Shown here piece by piece: positions 1-9,042 of a stretch of DNA of 64,000 nt; within the stretch, counting starts at the first letter, position 1, and every line of letters starts with the position of its first letter. This DNA is from Bacillus sp. FSL K6-3431 (GTDB taxonomy: Bacteria > Bacillota > Bacilli > Bacillales > Bacillaceae_C): positions 4,340,001 to 4,404,000 of the forward strand of contig NZ_JBBOCT010000001.1 in NCBI RefSeq assembly GCF_038002605.1. Reading direction: 5' to 3'. A program made the translations under genes and the position numbers. The notes beneath the pieces are model-generated. The model ran no database searches. It was not told the DNA's origin and saw nothing but the letters and a program-made list of their open reading frames with translations.

Positions 1-461
1 ACAACACCAATATTGAAAAAGAATATCGCCGGCAATAAGTAAACGAATGCTGGCATTGTTTGCATTAAATCAAGAATGGGTGCAACAATTTTTCGCACAG
101 TTTCTTTCTGGGACGACCAAATGCCAATTGGTATGCCGATTACAATGGAGATGACCACAGAGGTTATTACGAGGGCCAACATTTGTAGCATCGGATCCCA
201 ATAACCTAGATAATCAATAAGCAATAAGCCGATTAATGAAAAAGTGGCTATTTTTCGCGTAGAAATTACCCATGCGAGTAATGCAAATAAAATAGCGAGA
301 ATAATAGAAGGAATAAACCCTAGTCCAGTTACAATCCCATTAACTAAACCTTCCAATACAGTTGTTATGCCATCAAAAACAGTTCCAAATGTAACAACAA
401 GCCAATCAACAGCATCGTCTATCCAAGTAGCAAGTGGTATTCGCGGAAGTAAGTTTTGCAA
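1..461 (-). CDS. opuAB: Glycine betaine ABC transporter permease OpuAB (N-terminal 153 residues; runs off the window)
   Basis: This is the membrane permease of an OpuA-type osmoprotectant importer that takes up glycine betaine or proline betaine under hyperosmotic stress. It is read from a TTG codon directly after the opuAA stop, with AGGAGG 8 nt upstream lying inside the end of opuAA, so the two genes are tightly coupled. The visible part has hydrophobic segments near residues 45-65, 72-84 and 92-115, then the start of a binding-protein-dependent permease domain. The C-terminal part, including any fused or separate substrate-binding protein, lies outside the window. The assignment rests on sequence character and on the adjacent ATPase. 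Confidence 0.9.
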   Translation of the reverse strand, partial: MQNLLPRIPLATWIDDAVDWLVVTFGTVFDGITTVLEGLVNGIVTGLGFIPSIILAILFALLAWVISTRKIATFSLIGLLLIDYLGYWDPMLQMLALVITSVVISIVIGIPIGIWSSQKETVRKIVAPILDLMQTMPAFVYLLPAIFFFNIGV

Positions 462-1706
462 TTAATTCACCTCCTGCAAGTTAGTTTTCGACTCATCTTG
501 CCCATTGATAAAATCATTGTCGCCAGATAATGCACCAATCAATGCACCACGGATAATAATCCCTTGGAGTCTTTTTTCTTCATTTACTACAGCAACTGGT
601 ATTGGGGCAGTTGAAACAAGATTGAAAAGGTCTGTCAGCAAGGTTTCAGAAGGTACAGTAGAGATATCTTGTATGAGGACATCTTGAAGAGAATGACCTA
701 ATTCTACAGCGTTGTTTGCATCCTGGGCTGTCACAGCTCCTATTAGCCTGTTTTGCTTGTCAACTACATAAATGGAAGAAATTCCATGATGCTTCATTAA
801 TCTAAGTGCTACTCTTGGGCCTCTATCAAGTTGTACTGTTTCGGCTTGCTTCATAATATGTCCAGCTGTTAACACTTTTGATAAATCTACATCTTCAACA
901 AATTTCTCTACATAATCATTTGAAGGATTCATTAAAATTTCTTCAGGTGTTCCGATTTGAACAATTTGCCCATCTCTCATTAGCGCAATTCGGTCACCGA
1001 TTCGTAAGGCTTCATCTAAATCATGGGTAATAAAAATGATTGTTTTACCCATTTCATCATGTAATTGCAATAATTCATTTTGCATATCCTTACGAATAAG
1101 TGGATCTAAAGCACTGAATGCTTCGTCCATTAACAAAATGTCTGGATCATTAGCAAGTGCCCGAGCAAGACCAACACGTTGTTGCATTCCACCACTTAAT
1201 TGATCTGGATATTGATTTTCATATCCTGCCAATCCAACTAGTTTCAAAGCTTCTTTTGCTTTCACTTGGCGTTCGTCTTTGTTGATCCCTTGGATTTCTA
1301 ATCCGTATTCGGTATTTTCTAAGATATTTCTATGAGGGAATAGGGCAAACTTTTGAAAAACCATCCCAATTTTTTTTCTTCTTACTTCGCGGAGTTGCTC
1401 TTTATTCATTTGCACAATATCCGCACCATCCAATAAAATATGACCAGCTGTTGGATCAATGAGTCGATTTAATAATCTCACCAATGTAGACTTTCCACTT
1501 CCGGATAGACCCATGATGACAAAAATTTCACCTTCGTACACATCAAAGCTTGCATTTTTTACACCAACTGTTGCACCAGCCGCTTTTAATATTTCATTTT
1601 TGGACTTACCTTCTTTTAAAAGCTGATTCGCTTTCTTTATGTTTTTACCAAATATCTTTGTTGCATTTTTGACCTCTATTTTTTTATGGCCTGATCTCTC
1701 ATCCAT
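462..1706 (-). CDS. opuAA: Glycine betaine ABC transporter ATP-binding protein OpuAA
   Basis: This ATPase powers OpuA-type betaine uptake. From the chosen ATG (preceded by AGGGAGTG) it is 414 residues, close to the length of B. subtilis OpuAA. Walker A (GLSGSGKST) is at residues 66-74, the ABC signature LSGGMQQR at 170-177 and Walker B ILLMDEAF at 190-197. A CBS-domain pair fills about residues 285-395, as in osmoregulated betaine ATPases, where CBS domains can sense ionic strength. A longer frame reaching 1823 is open but runs through the operator region and lacks a ribosome binding site. It forms an operon with opuAB and faces a GbsR-type regulator across a palindromic region. Confidence 0.95.
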   Translation of the reverse strand: MDERSGHKKIEVKNATKIFGKNIKKANQLLKEGKSKNEILKAAGATVGVKNASFDVYEGEIFVIMGLSGSGKSTLVRLLNRLIDPTAGHILLDGADIVQMNKEQLREVRRKKIGMVFQKFALFPHRNILENTEYGLEIQGINKDERQVKAKEALKLVGLAGYENQYPDQLSGGMQQRVGLARALANDPDILLMDEAFSALDPLIRKDMQNELLQLHDEMGKTIIFITHDLDEALRIGDRIALMRDGQIVQIGTPEEILMNPSNDYVEKFVEDVDLSKVLTAGHIMKQAETVQLDRGPRVALRLMKHHGISSIYVVDKQNRLIGAVTAQDANNAVELGHSLQDVLIQDISTVPSETLLTDLFNLVSTAPIPVAVVNEEKRLQGIIIRGALIGALSGDNDFINGQDESKTNLQEVN

Positions 1707-1792
1707 GTTTTCACTCCCTAATCTTATGAACCTATATAAGTGTATTAGAAAAAGTGCATGTAACACAAATGTCATATAACGGCATATTCTAT

Positions 1793-1821
1793 CTGTATAG
1801 TACGTACAGTATAAACTGTAC
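1793..1821. promoter_or_regulatory. Palindromic operator region upstream of opuAA
   Basis: Between the divergent opuA operon and the GbsR-type gene lies a perfect 7-bp inverted repeat, GTACAGT-TTAT-ACTGTAC read on the minus strand, at 1804-1821. An overlapping weaker repeat CTGTA...TACAG is at 1793-1809. A possible minus-strand promoter (TTGTAC, 18 bp, TATACA) lies within it. This fits a GbsR/OpuAR repressor site, but binding is inferred from position. Confidence 0.55.
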
Positions 1822-1928
1822 AAACTTAACTAGGGGTATCCTCAATAATCCTGCCAAATGCTCCACTTTACTCATGTGAATGATTCTTTACAATATGGTG
1901 AGCGTTATTATATTCTAGAAGAAACATC

Positions 1929-2501
1929 GTGTTTAAGCATTTTGAAGGATGTGAAAAAGAAGTGGAAGGTAAAGAGCGACTTGAAAAAGCTCGTGAGCGT
2001 GTTATTGAAACAATTGGACAAAATATACATTTATATGGTGCTACGTCTTCAGCTGGAAGGCTATACGGAATGATGTTTTTTCATCAAGACCCATTAACAC
2101 TTGATGATATGAAGGAAGAACTCGGTATGAGTAAAACGAGTATGAGTACATCTGTAAGAACTTTATCTGATTTAAAGATGGTAGAACGGGTGTGGAAAAA
2201 AGGGGTAAGAAAAGATTTATATCAAATAGAAGAAGATTGGTATCAAAGCTTTATAGATTTATTTTCGACAAAATGGAAAAGTGCCAACTCGATGCATTTA
2301 TCTGCTATAAAAAAGTCATTAGCGGAGTTAGAACAATTAACTACCGATAATAATATTAGTCCAGAGATTCAAGCAATGGCTACAGAAGATATAGCAAAGT
2401 TGAAATATATGTCTGAATACTATGAATGGCTTAACCGGTTAGTTGCCGTATTTGAGGATCATGAAATTTTTAAGCTAGTTCCCAAAAAAGCGGATCTATA
2501 A
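1929..2501 (+). CDS. GbsR/OpuAR-type MarR-superfamily transcriptional regulator
   Basis: The protein matches the GbsR group of MarR-like winged-helix repressors, which control betaine synthesis and uptake and respond to choline or betaines. The core runs from ERVIETIGQNIHLYGA through a winged helix (DDMKEELGMSKTSMS, then the VRTLSDLKMVERVWKKG wing). About 190 residues result from the GTG at 1929. A GTG at 1962 also fits homologues, and neither has an ideal ribosome binding site. It is divergent from opuAA with a palindrome between them, so it most likely represses opuA when external betaine is absent. A bidirectional terminator follows directly. Confidence 0.85.
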   Translation: MFKHFEGCEKEVEGKERLEKARERVIETIGQNIHLYGATSSAGRLYGMMFFHQDPLTLDDMKEELGMSKTSMSTSVRTLSDLKMVERVWKKGVRKDLYQIEEDWYQSFIDLFSTKWKSANSMHLSAIKKSLAELEQLTTDNNISPEIQAMATEDIAKLKYMSEYYEWLNRLVAVFEDHEIFKLVPKKADL

Positions 2502-2504
2502 TAC

Positions 2505-2542
2505 AAAAAAAGCTTGATTCCATTAATGGAATCAAGCTTTTT
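2505..2542. terminator. Bidirectional rho-independent terminator
   Basis: A perfect hairpin (AAGCTTGATTCC / GGAATCAAGCTT, short ATTAAT loop) is flanked by A- and T-runs. It serves the convergent regulator and YqcI/YcgG genes. Confidence 0.9.
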
Positions 2543-3276
2543 TACATAGATTTATGCTGGAAAGGACACTTGCCTTCAATTGGCTTTATATCATCTCCGA
2601 TAAAGTATTGCTTCCATTCTCTATGATCTGGATCACCATAATGGCTAATATTCGGATGTTTTGGCAAGCGATCCCACTTTTCTACTCGTGATCGAACCAT
2701 TTCGCGCGACATGATTCCACCCTTTGATGTTCCTTCAAGACCATCAAATATACGTCGAGGTTGGAATCCTAGAATTAGACTATTACCCAAATCTCTCGTT
2801 TTTCGCTGCTTGTATGCTGGAGTATTACCAAAAACGAAAAAAGGCTCCTCAGCAAAAGAAAAATTCCATAAATGATGATCAGGGTCTTCCGGATAATCTT
2901 CAGGCCAAGGTTTTTTATCTACATCATGTAAATACTGTAGGACTTTCCAAAAATATGATCGATAATATTCAAGCGATTTTTCTTCCATTTCTGGTTCAAC
3001 AAACAAGAAAAACCCATGGCGAATCAAAGTCTCAGATTCATCAAACAGGTCAATAAAGTCTTCTACGGTTTGTGGAAGGCTTGACCAATCATCGTGAGAA
3101 ATATAGGAGTAACGCAGTTCTCCTCTTTTCTCAGCACTCATTCCAAATGTGCAAGGAAATGTCTTATCAGTGACTATGCTATTAAATGTCCGATACTCCC
3201 TAATAACCCAGTCGGGTACTAAATTAGCATTTGTCATATCCTTTTTAGTAAATAACCAGCTGTTTTCCCTTGTCAT
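2542..3276 (-). CDS. YqcI/YcgG family protein
   Basis: This 244-residue protein belongs to the YqcI/YcgG family. A cyanobacterial member, GntA, is annotated as a heme-dependent N-hydroxylase of guanitoxin biosynthesis; the role of Bacillus members is not established. Family hallmarks visible are the N-terminal FPCTFGMSAEKRGELRY segment, the central HHLWNFSFAEEPFFVFGN stretch, the NSLILGFQPRRIFDGLEGT region and a C-terminal CPFQH. It stands alone between the opuA regulator and the amino-sugar operon, sharing a terminator with the regulator. No membrane segment or signal peptide is visible. The family assignment is firm; the function is open. Confidence 0.8.
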   Translation of the reverse strand: MTRENSWLFTKKDMTNANLVPDWVIREYRTFNSIVTDKTFPCTFGMSAEKRGELRYSYISHDDWSSLPQTVEDFIDLFDESETLIRHGFFLFVEPEMEEKSLEYYRSYFWKVLQYLHDVDKKPWPEDYPEDPDHHLWNFSFAEEPFFVFGNTPAYKQRKTRDLGNSLILGFQPRRIFDGLEGTSKGGIMSREMVRSRVEKWDRLPKHPNISHYGDPDHREWKQYFIGDDIKPIEGKCPFQHKSM

Positions 3277-3590
3277 TACAAATTCACCTCAAAAGATTTA
3301 TTACCCTCATATTAGGTTTCTAAAACGGAAATCAGCCTAAAACACTAACTGAGACCGTCCTCTGTTTATTGCAAGGTAGAGAAAATAATGACAATATTGT
3401 GGCCTTTGAAACAAAGTTGATAACTGAATGTTAGGGGAGACAGGTGCTCGTAATCCGTGCTTATTAAAAACTATGCGAGATATTTGAAATAATGATGAAA
3501 ATATTTTTGTTCTATCACTATCTATCCTCATTAACTGAATTCGAAGAAAATTTACGATGACAAGAGGTCTATCGATAGAAATACCAATAA
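3277..3590. other. Intergenic, nothing recognised
   Basis: About 310 bp without a credible gene. An 88-codon minus-strand frame exists, but it has no ribosome binding site, no recognisable domain, and runs into the next terminator. Confidence 0.5.
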
Positions 3591-3622
3591 AAAATAGCCG
3601 CAAAATGATTAGCGGCTATTTT
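3591..3622 (-). terminator. Terminator of the amino-sugar operon
   Basis: A stem AAAATAGCCGC / GCGGCTATTTT with a 10-nt loop overlaps the stop codon of the RpiR-family gene and gives a T-run in the minus direction. Confidence 0.85.
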
Positions 3623-4421
3623 CTATATAAGCTTCAGAAGAAATGGCTGTAACTGTTTTTTGATATGTTTCTTGACTTTTTTTGTCCTTTAATAAAAATA
3701 TGCTAATAAGGTCAATTAAATAAAGAACACTTAAATCTAAACCTGTGGAAACATACCCAGTCCGTAAAGGATGAATCGTCCATAAGACAGTCTCGGATAG
3801 CTTTGTAAGCAGCGTATCACCATAGGCGGTGAACGAGACGACTTTTGCGCCGTTATTTTTGGCTTCCTTTACAGAATGTAATAAATCTCTTGTCTGCCCC
3901 GAACGAGAAAATGCTAGCAGTAAATCGCCCTTTTGGAATAATGTACTCCTAATGATCATTAAGTGTGGATCTGTCACAGCCTCAGATGCAAAGCCCATTC
4001 TACTTAATCGATAATTTAATTCCTGGGCAGCGAGTCCTGAACTGCCCAGACCATAAATATACAATTTCTTTGCTCTTTGGATATGGTGCATGACTTCATT
4101 TAAAGCTTCTTTTCCACTAAGTCCTTGAATATCATCGAGTATATCCTCATACTGGCGCTTTAATTTTGAGTCAACGTCTTCATCAACTTCTTGATAGGCT
4201 TCTCTAGCTAGTTTGATTTTCAATTCGACAAAATTCCTACATGAGACCTTTTTGCAAAATCTTGTGATCGTAGCTACTGAAATATCAGTTTTGGCAGCAA
4301 TATCTTTAATATTACTCTCGGCAGCTTCGAGCGGTGAAGAAAGTAAATAATCCGCTAAACCTCTTTCTTTTTCTGAGAAGGAGGAATATCTGGATTGTAT
4401 TTCCTTCAATAGTGTAACCAT
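3609..4421 (-). CDS. RpiR/MurR family transcriptional regulator (HTH plus SIS)
   Basis: This 270-residue regulator has an N-terminal RpiR-type helix-turn-helix (recognition region IAAKTDISVATITRFCKK, about residues 43-60) and a C-terminal SIS phosphosugar-binding domain (from about residue 118, IYGLGSSGLAAQE, with LLAFSRSGQT). RpiR proteins sense sugar phosphates. As last gene of an operon with NanE and a PTS transporter, it most likely senses ManNAc-6-P or GlcNAc-6-P and controls the operon. It starts 4 bp after the nanE stop, with its ribosome binding site inside nanE. Whether it activates or represses cannot be seen. Confidence 0.88.
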   Translation of the reverse strand: MVTLLKEIQSRYSSFSEKERGLADYLLSSPLEAAESNIKDIAAKTDISVATITRFCKKVSCRNFVELKIKLAREAYQEVDEDVDSKLKRQYEDILDDIQGLSGKEALNEVMHHIQRAKKLYIYGLGSSGLAAQELNYRLSRMGFASEAVTDPHLMIIRSTLFQKGDLLLAFSRSGQTRDLLHSVKEAKNNGAKVVSFTAYGDTLLTKLSETVLWTIHPLRTGYVSTGLDLSVLYLIDLISIFLLKDKKSQETYQKTVTAISSEAYIENSR

Positions 4422-4424
4422 CCA

Positions 4425-5111
4425 TTACACTCCTTTGATCTCCTCTACAAACCGGCTAGTAATTTGCTGAGGTCTTGAAATAGCTCCTCCTACGACAACG
4501 GAATAAGCGCCAAGGGAAATTACTATCTTTGCCATTTCAGGTGTAATAATATTACCTTCAGCTATAACTGGAATGTGAATGTTATTTAAAATGATCTTAA
4601 TGAATTCGAAATCATTCTCATATAGTTTACATCCGCTTGTTTCGTTTGTATACCCGTAAAGAGTGGTAGAAACACAGTCAAATCCTAAACGTTCTGCTTC
4701 AAGTGCATCTTCCAACGTTGAAATATCCGCCATTAACTGGATATGTGGATGATTCGTTTTAACATAATCAACAATATCTTTTAACTGTTCGCCATTTGGA
4801 CGTTTGCGCAAAGTGGCATCCATGGCAATCATTTCGCATCCTGATTCAATTAATTCTTCTACTTCTTTTTTTGTTGCTGTAATGAAAACATCACTATCAG
4901 GATAATCACGTTTCACAATTCCGACTACAGGTAAAGAAACTTCTTTTTTTATTGCTTGGACATCTTGCTTTGAATTTGCACGAATACCAACCGCACCGCC
5001 AAGCTTAGCAGCAAGTGCCATTTTTGCCATTATAAATGAACTGTGAAGAGGCTCATTCTCTAGCGCTTGACAAGAAGCAACAAGTCCATGATTAATTTTA
5101 TCTAACATCAT
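4425..5111 (-). CDS. nanE: N-acetylmannosamine-6-phosphate 2-epimerase NanE
   Basis: NanE converts ManNAc-6-phosphate to GlcNAc-6-phosphate, feeding amino sugars into the Nag pathway. The 228-residue TIM barrel shows NanE hallmarks: [17 protein letters not shown] near the N-terminus, [20 protein letters not shown] with the catalytic Lys region, and the [15 protein letters not shown] segment. The phosphate-binding end is VIAEGNI...VVGGAISRP. Its start overlaps the stop of the PTS gene (TAATG), so translation is coupled. The context implies that the PTS imports and phosphorylates ManNAc and NanE processes the product. No nanA, nagA or nagB is visible nearby. Confidence 0.93.
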   Translation of the reverse strand: MMLDKINHGLVASCQALENEPLHSSFIMAKMALAAKLGGAVGIRANSKQDVQAIKKEVSLPVVGIVKRDYPDSDVFITATKKEVEELIESGCEMIAMDATLRKRPNGEQLKDIVDYVKTNHPHIQLMADISTLEDALEAERLGFDCVSTTLYGYTNETSGCKLYENDFEFIKIILNNIHIPVIAEGNIITPEMAKIVISLGAYSVVVGGAISRPQQITSRFVEEIKGV

Positions 5112-6649
5112 TATTCACCCACTATTTCTGTGATTTCGTTTTTAATAATTGTTACATGTGGTCCATAAATGACTTGGACACCTTTACCTTTCATTACGAC
5201 ACCTTTTGCTCCTGTTTCTTTCAATAATGCTTCATCTACTTTATCAGCATCATTGACACTAACACGCAAACGAGTAGCACAGCAATCAACATTTGTTAAG
5301 TTGTCAGCGCCACCTAATGCAGTAATAATTGTTTGTGCTCTTTCGCTTGAATTTTCCGCTGTTGTTGCTTTTGTTAATTCTTCATCTTCCCGGCCAGGTG
5401 TTTTGAAATTGAATTTTTTAATTAAGAATGTAAATAGGAAGTAGTAGACAAAGAACCATGGAATACCAATAATTGGAACCATTATCCAGTTTGTTTTCGC
5501 ATTTCCTTGTAAAATTCCAAATAGGACAAAGTCGATAAATCCTCCCGAAAACGTTTGACCAATTGTAATTTGGAAGATATGAGCCATCATAAAGGCTAGT
5601 CCATCTAAGAATGCATGTACAACATAAAGTACGGGAGCGATAAACAAGAATGAGAATTCAATTGGTTCTGTAATTCCTGTTAAAAATGATGTTAATGCAG
5701 CTGATCCCATCAAACCTGCAACTATCTTTTTGTTTTTCGGTTTTGCTGTACGATAAATGGCATATGTCGCGCCAATAAGACCAAACATCATTGTAATAAA
5801 ACGTCCAGACATAAAACGTGAAGTGCCACTATAAAACTTTTCAATCGTAGGATCAGCAAGTTGTGCAAAGAAAATCCGCTGTGTTCCTTCAATTAGCTGT
5901 CCATCAACAATGAGTGAACCACCTAAGCTAGTAGTCCAAAAAGGCATATAAAATATATGATGAAGACCGAATGGACCTAGTAAACGTAACACGAATCCAT
6001 AAATAAAGGTCCCAATATACCCAGTAGTTTCTACTAATCCGCCCATTTTAAAAATCCCGGCTTGAATAAATGGCCAAACTAGGAACATAAGCACTCCTAG
6101 AAAAATAGCTGCGAATGAAGAAATAATCGGAACAAAACGTGATCCACTAAAGAAACCTAAAAAGGCAGGAAGTTCTTTTTTATTATACCGATTATGGAGT
6201 AATGCAACTAAAATCCCAACCATTACACCGCCGAAGACGCCTGTTTCTAAAGTGTGAATACCCAGTACTAAACCTTGCCCAGCAGATGCAGGATCTTCTG
6301 TATTAAGAATTCCCATGATAGATAATAATGCAGAGATCGTCGAATTCATAACTAGGAAACCAAGCATACCTGCAAGCCCAGCAGTTCCCTTATCACTTTT
6401 TGCTAAACCAACTGATACACCTATTGCAAATAGTAATGCAAGGTTAGCGAAAATGACATTCCCAGCACTGGACATAATGGTAAAGATGGATTGAAGCCAT
6501 GCCACGTCCAAGAATGGATATGCCTTAACTGTATTAGGGTTAGATAAAGCGCCGCCAATTCCCAAAAGTAAACCTGCTGCTGGCAAAACAGCAATGGGTA
6601 ACATAAATGATTTACCAAACTGTTGCGCTTTCTCGAAGAAACTATTCAT
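5111..6649 (-). CDS. PTS transporter EIIC-EIIB, glucose/GlcNAc superfamily, probable N-acetylmannosamine transporter
   Basis: This is a fused EIICB permease of the glucose/N-acetylglucosamine PTS superfamily. The hydrophobic EIIC domain fills about residues 1-385 ([12 protein letters not shown] and the [18 protein letters not shown] substrate loop are typical). EIIB follows a linker and has its phosphocysteine in [12 protein letters not shown]. There is no EIIA, so a shared EIIA(Glc)-type protein must phosphorylate it. The start is the second ATG of a tandem pair, 8 nt from AAGGAGG. Coupling to nanE points to ManNAc as substrate; this is inferred from context, since the superfamily also includes GlcNAc, maltose and trehalose transporters. 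Confidence 0.85.
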   Translation of the reverse strand: MNSFFEKAQQFGKSFMLPIAVLPAAGLLLGIGGALSNPNTVKAYPFLDVAWLQSIFTIMSSAGNVIFANLALLFAIGVSVGLAKSDKGTAGLAGMLGFLVMNSTISALLSIMGILNTEDPASAGQGLVLGIHTLETGVFGGVMVGILVALLHNRYNKKELPAFLGFFSGSRFVPIISSFAAIFLGVLMFLVWPFIQAGIFKMGGLVETTGYIGTFIYGFVLRLLGPFGLHHIFYMPFWTTSLGGSLIVDGQLIEGTQRIFFAQLADPTIEKFYSGTSRFMSGRFITMMFGLIGATYAIYRTAKPKNKKIVAGLMGSAALTSFLTGITEPIEFSFLFIAPVLYVVHAFLDGLAFMMAHIFQITIGQTFSGGFIDFVLFGILQGNAKTNWIMVPIIGIPWFFVYYFLFTFLIKKFNFKTPGREDEELTKATTAENSSERAQTIITALGGADNLTNVDCCATRLRVSVNDADKVDEALLKETGAKGVVMKGKGVQVIYGPHVTIIKNEITEIVGE

Positions 6650-6687
6650 CATGTGTACCTCCTTGATGTAAATTATTTTCATTTATT

Positions 6688-6738
6688 ATTATAGAAAAGT
6701 AATTCAATAAATGCAATAGGGAATGTAAAGCACTTACA
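6688..6738 (-). promoter_or_regulatory. Probable promoter and palindromic site of the PTS-nanE-rpiR operon
   Basis: On the minus strand a -35 TTGCAT (6711-6716), a 17-bp spacer and a -10 TATAAT (6688-6693) precede the PTS gene by about 40 bp. Just upstream at 6724-6738 is TGTAAAGCACTTACA, a TGTAA...TTACA dyad that resembles a cre or RpiR operator. Confidence 0.6.
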
Positions 6739-6748
6739 ATTATTATTA

Positions 6749-6783
6749 GGAGTATGTTAAATAGTATGCCTTTAACATACTCC
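6749..6783. promoter_or_regulatory. Perfect 13-bp inverted repeat between the PTS operon and rlmCD
   Basis: GGAGTATGTTAAA and TTTAACATACTCC are separated by 9 bp. No T-run follows, so an operator or an RNA hairpin is as likely as a terminator. It lies upstream of both divergent genes. Confidence 0.5.
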
Positions 6784-6863
6784 AAGTTTCTTCTCAATTT
6801 CGATAACTTTCATCTATATGTTACAATTAGAACAGTAAAATCAGTATGTAAAGGACGGAAATA

Positions 6864-8243
6864 ATGAGTAAAATTCAAGCACCGATTAATAAAAATGATT
6901 ATATAGATGTAATTTTTGAAGACTTAACACATGACGGTAATGGCGTAGCAAAAGTGGATGGCTATCCTTTGTTTGTTGCCAATGGGTTACCAGGAGAAAA
7001 GGCAAAAGTGAAAGTTACGAAGTTGAATAAAGGATACGGGTTTGGCCGTTTGATGGAGATATATGAAGAAAGTGAATATCGTGTGGAACCGCCTTGTCCT
7101 ATATATTCACAATGCGGTGGCTGTCAGCTTCAGCATTTGAGCTATGAGGGACAATTACTCGCTAAAGAAAAGCAGGTACGGGATGTAATGCAACGGATTG
7201 GAAAATTGGATAATGTAAAAATTCATCCGACGCTAGGTATGGAAGATCCATGGCGTTACCGAAATAAAGCACAAGTTCCCATTGGAGAACGAGAAGGCGG
7301 TTTAATTGGCGGCTTTTATCAACAACGTTCACATGACATTATCGATATGGAGGAGTGTCTGATCCAATTCGAACAAAATGATGTCGTATTACAAAAAGTA
7401 AAAGAAATTTGCGGGAAATATGGTGTCAGAGCATACAATGAACAGGCCAATAAAGGAACGCTTCGCCATGTGATGGTTCGGTACGGAAAAGTAACAGGTG
7501 AAATCATGGTTGTTTTGATTACACGTACACCAGATTTGCAGAATCAGAAAAAGATCATTGAAGAAATTACGGCAGCGATTCCTGGTATTAAATCAATCGT
7601 GCAAAACGTAAATAAAAAACGTACGAATGTTATTTTTGGCGAGCAAACGAAAGTACTTTGGGGAGAAGAGGTTATCTATGACTATATCGGTGACATTAAA
7701 TTTGCCATATCAGCTCGATCCTTTTTTCAAGTAAATCCCGAGCAAACGAAGGTTCTCTATGACAAAGCCCTGGAATATGCCGGCTTAAGCGGAAATGAAA
7801 ATGTCATTGATGCATACTGTGGAATTGGAACCATTTCACTTTTCCTAGCAAAAAAAGCTAAGAACGTATATGGAGTCGAAATCGTTCCCGAAGCAATAGA
7901 AGATGCAAGAAAAAATGCAGAACTAAACGGCATCACAAACGCCGAATTTGCAGTCGGCGAAGCGGAAGTTGTCATTCCCAATTGGTATAAACAAGGCAAC
8001 AAAGCAGACGTACTCGTCGTTGATCCTCCACGCAAAGGCTGCGACCAAGCATTGCTAGATACAATTATCAACATGAAACCAGAAAAAGTTGTTTATGTAT
8101 CATGCAACCCAGCGACCCTAGCACGTGATTTAAGAATATTGGAGGATGGAGGGTATCAAACGGTGGAAGTGCAACCGGTGGATATGTTTCCGATGACGAC
8201 TCACGTGGAGTGTGTATCGTTGCTACAAAGAAAAACTATATAG
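6864..8243 (+). CDS. rlmCD: 23S rRNA (uracil-C5)-methyltransferase RlmCD
   Basis: This 459-residue TrmA/RumA-type enzyme matches B. subtilis YefA/RlmCD, which makes m5U at positions 747 and 1939 of 23S rRNA. An N-terminal TRAM domain (about residues 10-70) precedes a 4Fe-4S cysteine cluster (Cys78, Cys84 and Cys87 in [10 protein letters not shown]). The methyltransferase domain has the SAM motif [12 protein letters not shown], the DPPRKGCD loop and the catalytic cysteine in [15 protein letters not shown]. The last codons, encoding [13 protein letters not shown], belong to a sequence repeated at 15475 and, more divergently, at 17998. In B. subtilis the DNA after yefA likewise holds recombinase and restriction-type genes, so this is a plausible insertion hotspot. 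Confidence 0.96.
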   Translation: MSKIQAPINKNDYIDVIFEDLTHDGNGVAKVDGYPLFVANGLPGEKAKVKVTKLNKGYGFGRLMEIYEESEYRVEPPCPIYSQCGGCQLQHLSYEGQLLAKEKQVRDVMQRIGKLDNVKIHPTLGMEDPWRYRNKAQVPIGEREGGLIGGFYQQRSHDIIDMEECLIQFEQNDVVLQKVKEICGKYGVRAYNEQANKGTLRHVMVRYGKVTGEIMVVLITRTPDLQNQKKIIEEITAAIPGIKSIVQNVNKKRTNVIFGEQTKVLWGEEVIYDYIGDIKFAISARSFFQVNPEQTKVLYDKALEYAGLSGNENVIDAYCGIGTISLFLAKKAKNVYGVEIVPEAIEDARKNAELNGITNAEFAVGEAEVVIPNWYKQGNKADVLVVDPPRKGCDQALLDTIINMKPEKVVYVSCNPATLARDLRILEDGGYQTVEVQPVDMFPMTTHVECVSLLQRKTI

Positions 8244-8379
8244 AAATCCTTAGTTTTAAACACTTTCACAAGCATTTCGTGTTTGTAGGAGAAGGTGAAA
8301 AAACTAGAAATAAGGTACTGAAAAACCACATTACCGTTTCAGTGGTAATTGATCTGGGGTGTGGGAACACAAGGGAATA
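8202..8379 (+). repeat. rlmCD-3'-end direct repeat, copy A
   Basis: The unit starts in the last 14 codons of rlmCD, crosses the stop and continues ~135 bp through CTATATAGAAATCCTTAG, a CACTTTCACAAGCATTTCG hairpin region, a second ATTACC...GGTAAT hairpin and GGTGTGGGAACACAA. It is nearly identical over long stretches to copies at 15475-15650 and 17998-18173. It could be an attachment site, a conserved 3' UTR or a structured RNA. Confidence 0.85.
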
Positions 8380-9042
8380 TTAAAGTTTAACTTAAATATA
8401 TATTTATTTCAATAAAAGGCATGTTTATAGTTCATGAGATGCCGTTGTAGTCCGACTATACATTTATATCTAGTACAGCACTTGTTAGTTATGTTCGTAA
8501 AGTAGAGAGAATATAACCCTTATTTTCAACTTATTACGAGGTGAAAATAAGGGTTAATTATATTGGAGAAATGATTAGTAGATAATAATAAATATAAAAT
8601 AATAGAAACAAGCAATGTTAAATCCATATATAAGAGTCGGAAAGTTCAAGTAAGAGTGATTTTATCTTTTTATAGAAGGAGAATTCCTATTGCACCTATG
8701 AATGGTGGTAATATTTAAGTGTGCATAAACGAAAATGGATTTATAGATATCAGTGTTACCTTGCCTAAAGTAGGGAGGAGAAAGTACGGAAACCAATCTA
8801 AGATTAATACTTGATTTGTATTTTGGAACGGGACACTTTTCCGAATCATTATTAGTAGTCTAAAAATTTCATAGTATAAAGTTATCACATGCAGGAAATA
8901 GGATTAAAATATGTGTTTAAATCGAAGAATTTATATAAGGAAAAATAACACTATCTATCACAAAATATATGTAGTTAGTTGATATTATCACTTATAAATG
9001 AGAATATAGTACTATGGAAATAACTTGAATCGGGGGTGCGAA
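8380..9042. other. Intergenic region with a strong hairpin, start of the accessory island
   Basis: No credible gene was found in about 660 bp. A perfect 15-bp inverted repeat (TAACCCTTATTTTCA / TGAAAATAAGGGTTA) lies at 8514-8556 and could terminate transcription in either direction. The composition is more AT-rich than in rlmCD. Confidence 0.6.

Noticed and set aside
3337..3603. 88-codon minus-strand frame
   Set aside because: No start signal or domain, and it runs into the terminator of the RpiR gene from the wrong side.
5169..5444. Plus-strand frame opposite the PTS EIIB domain
   Set aside because: Antisense shadow of a clearly coding, domain-bearing gene.
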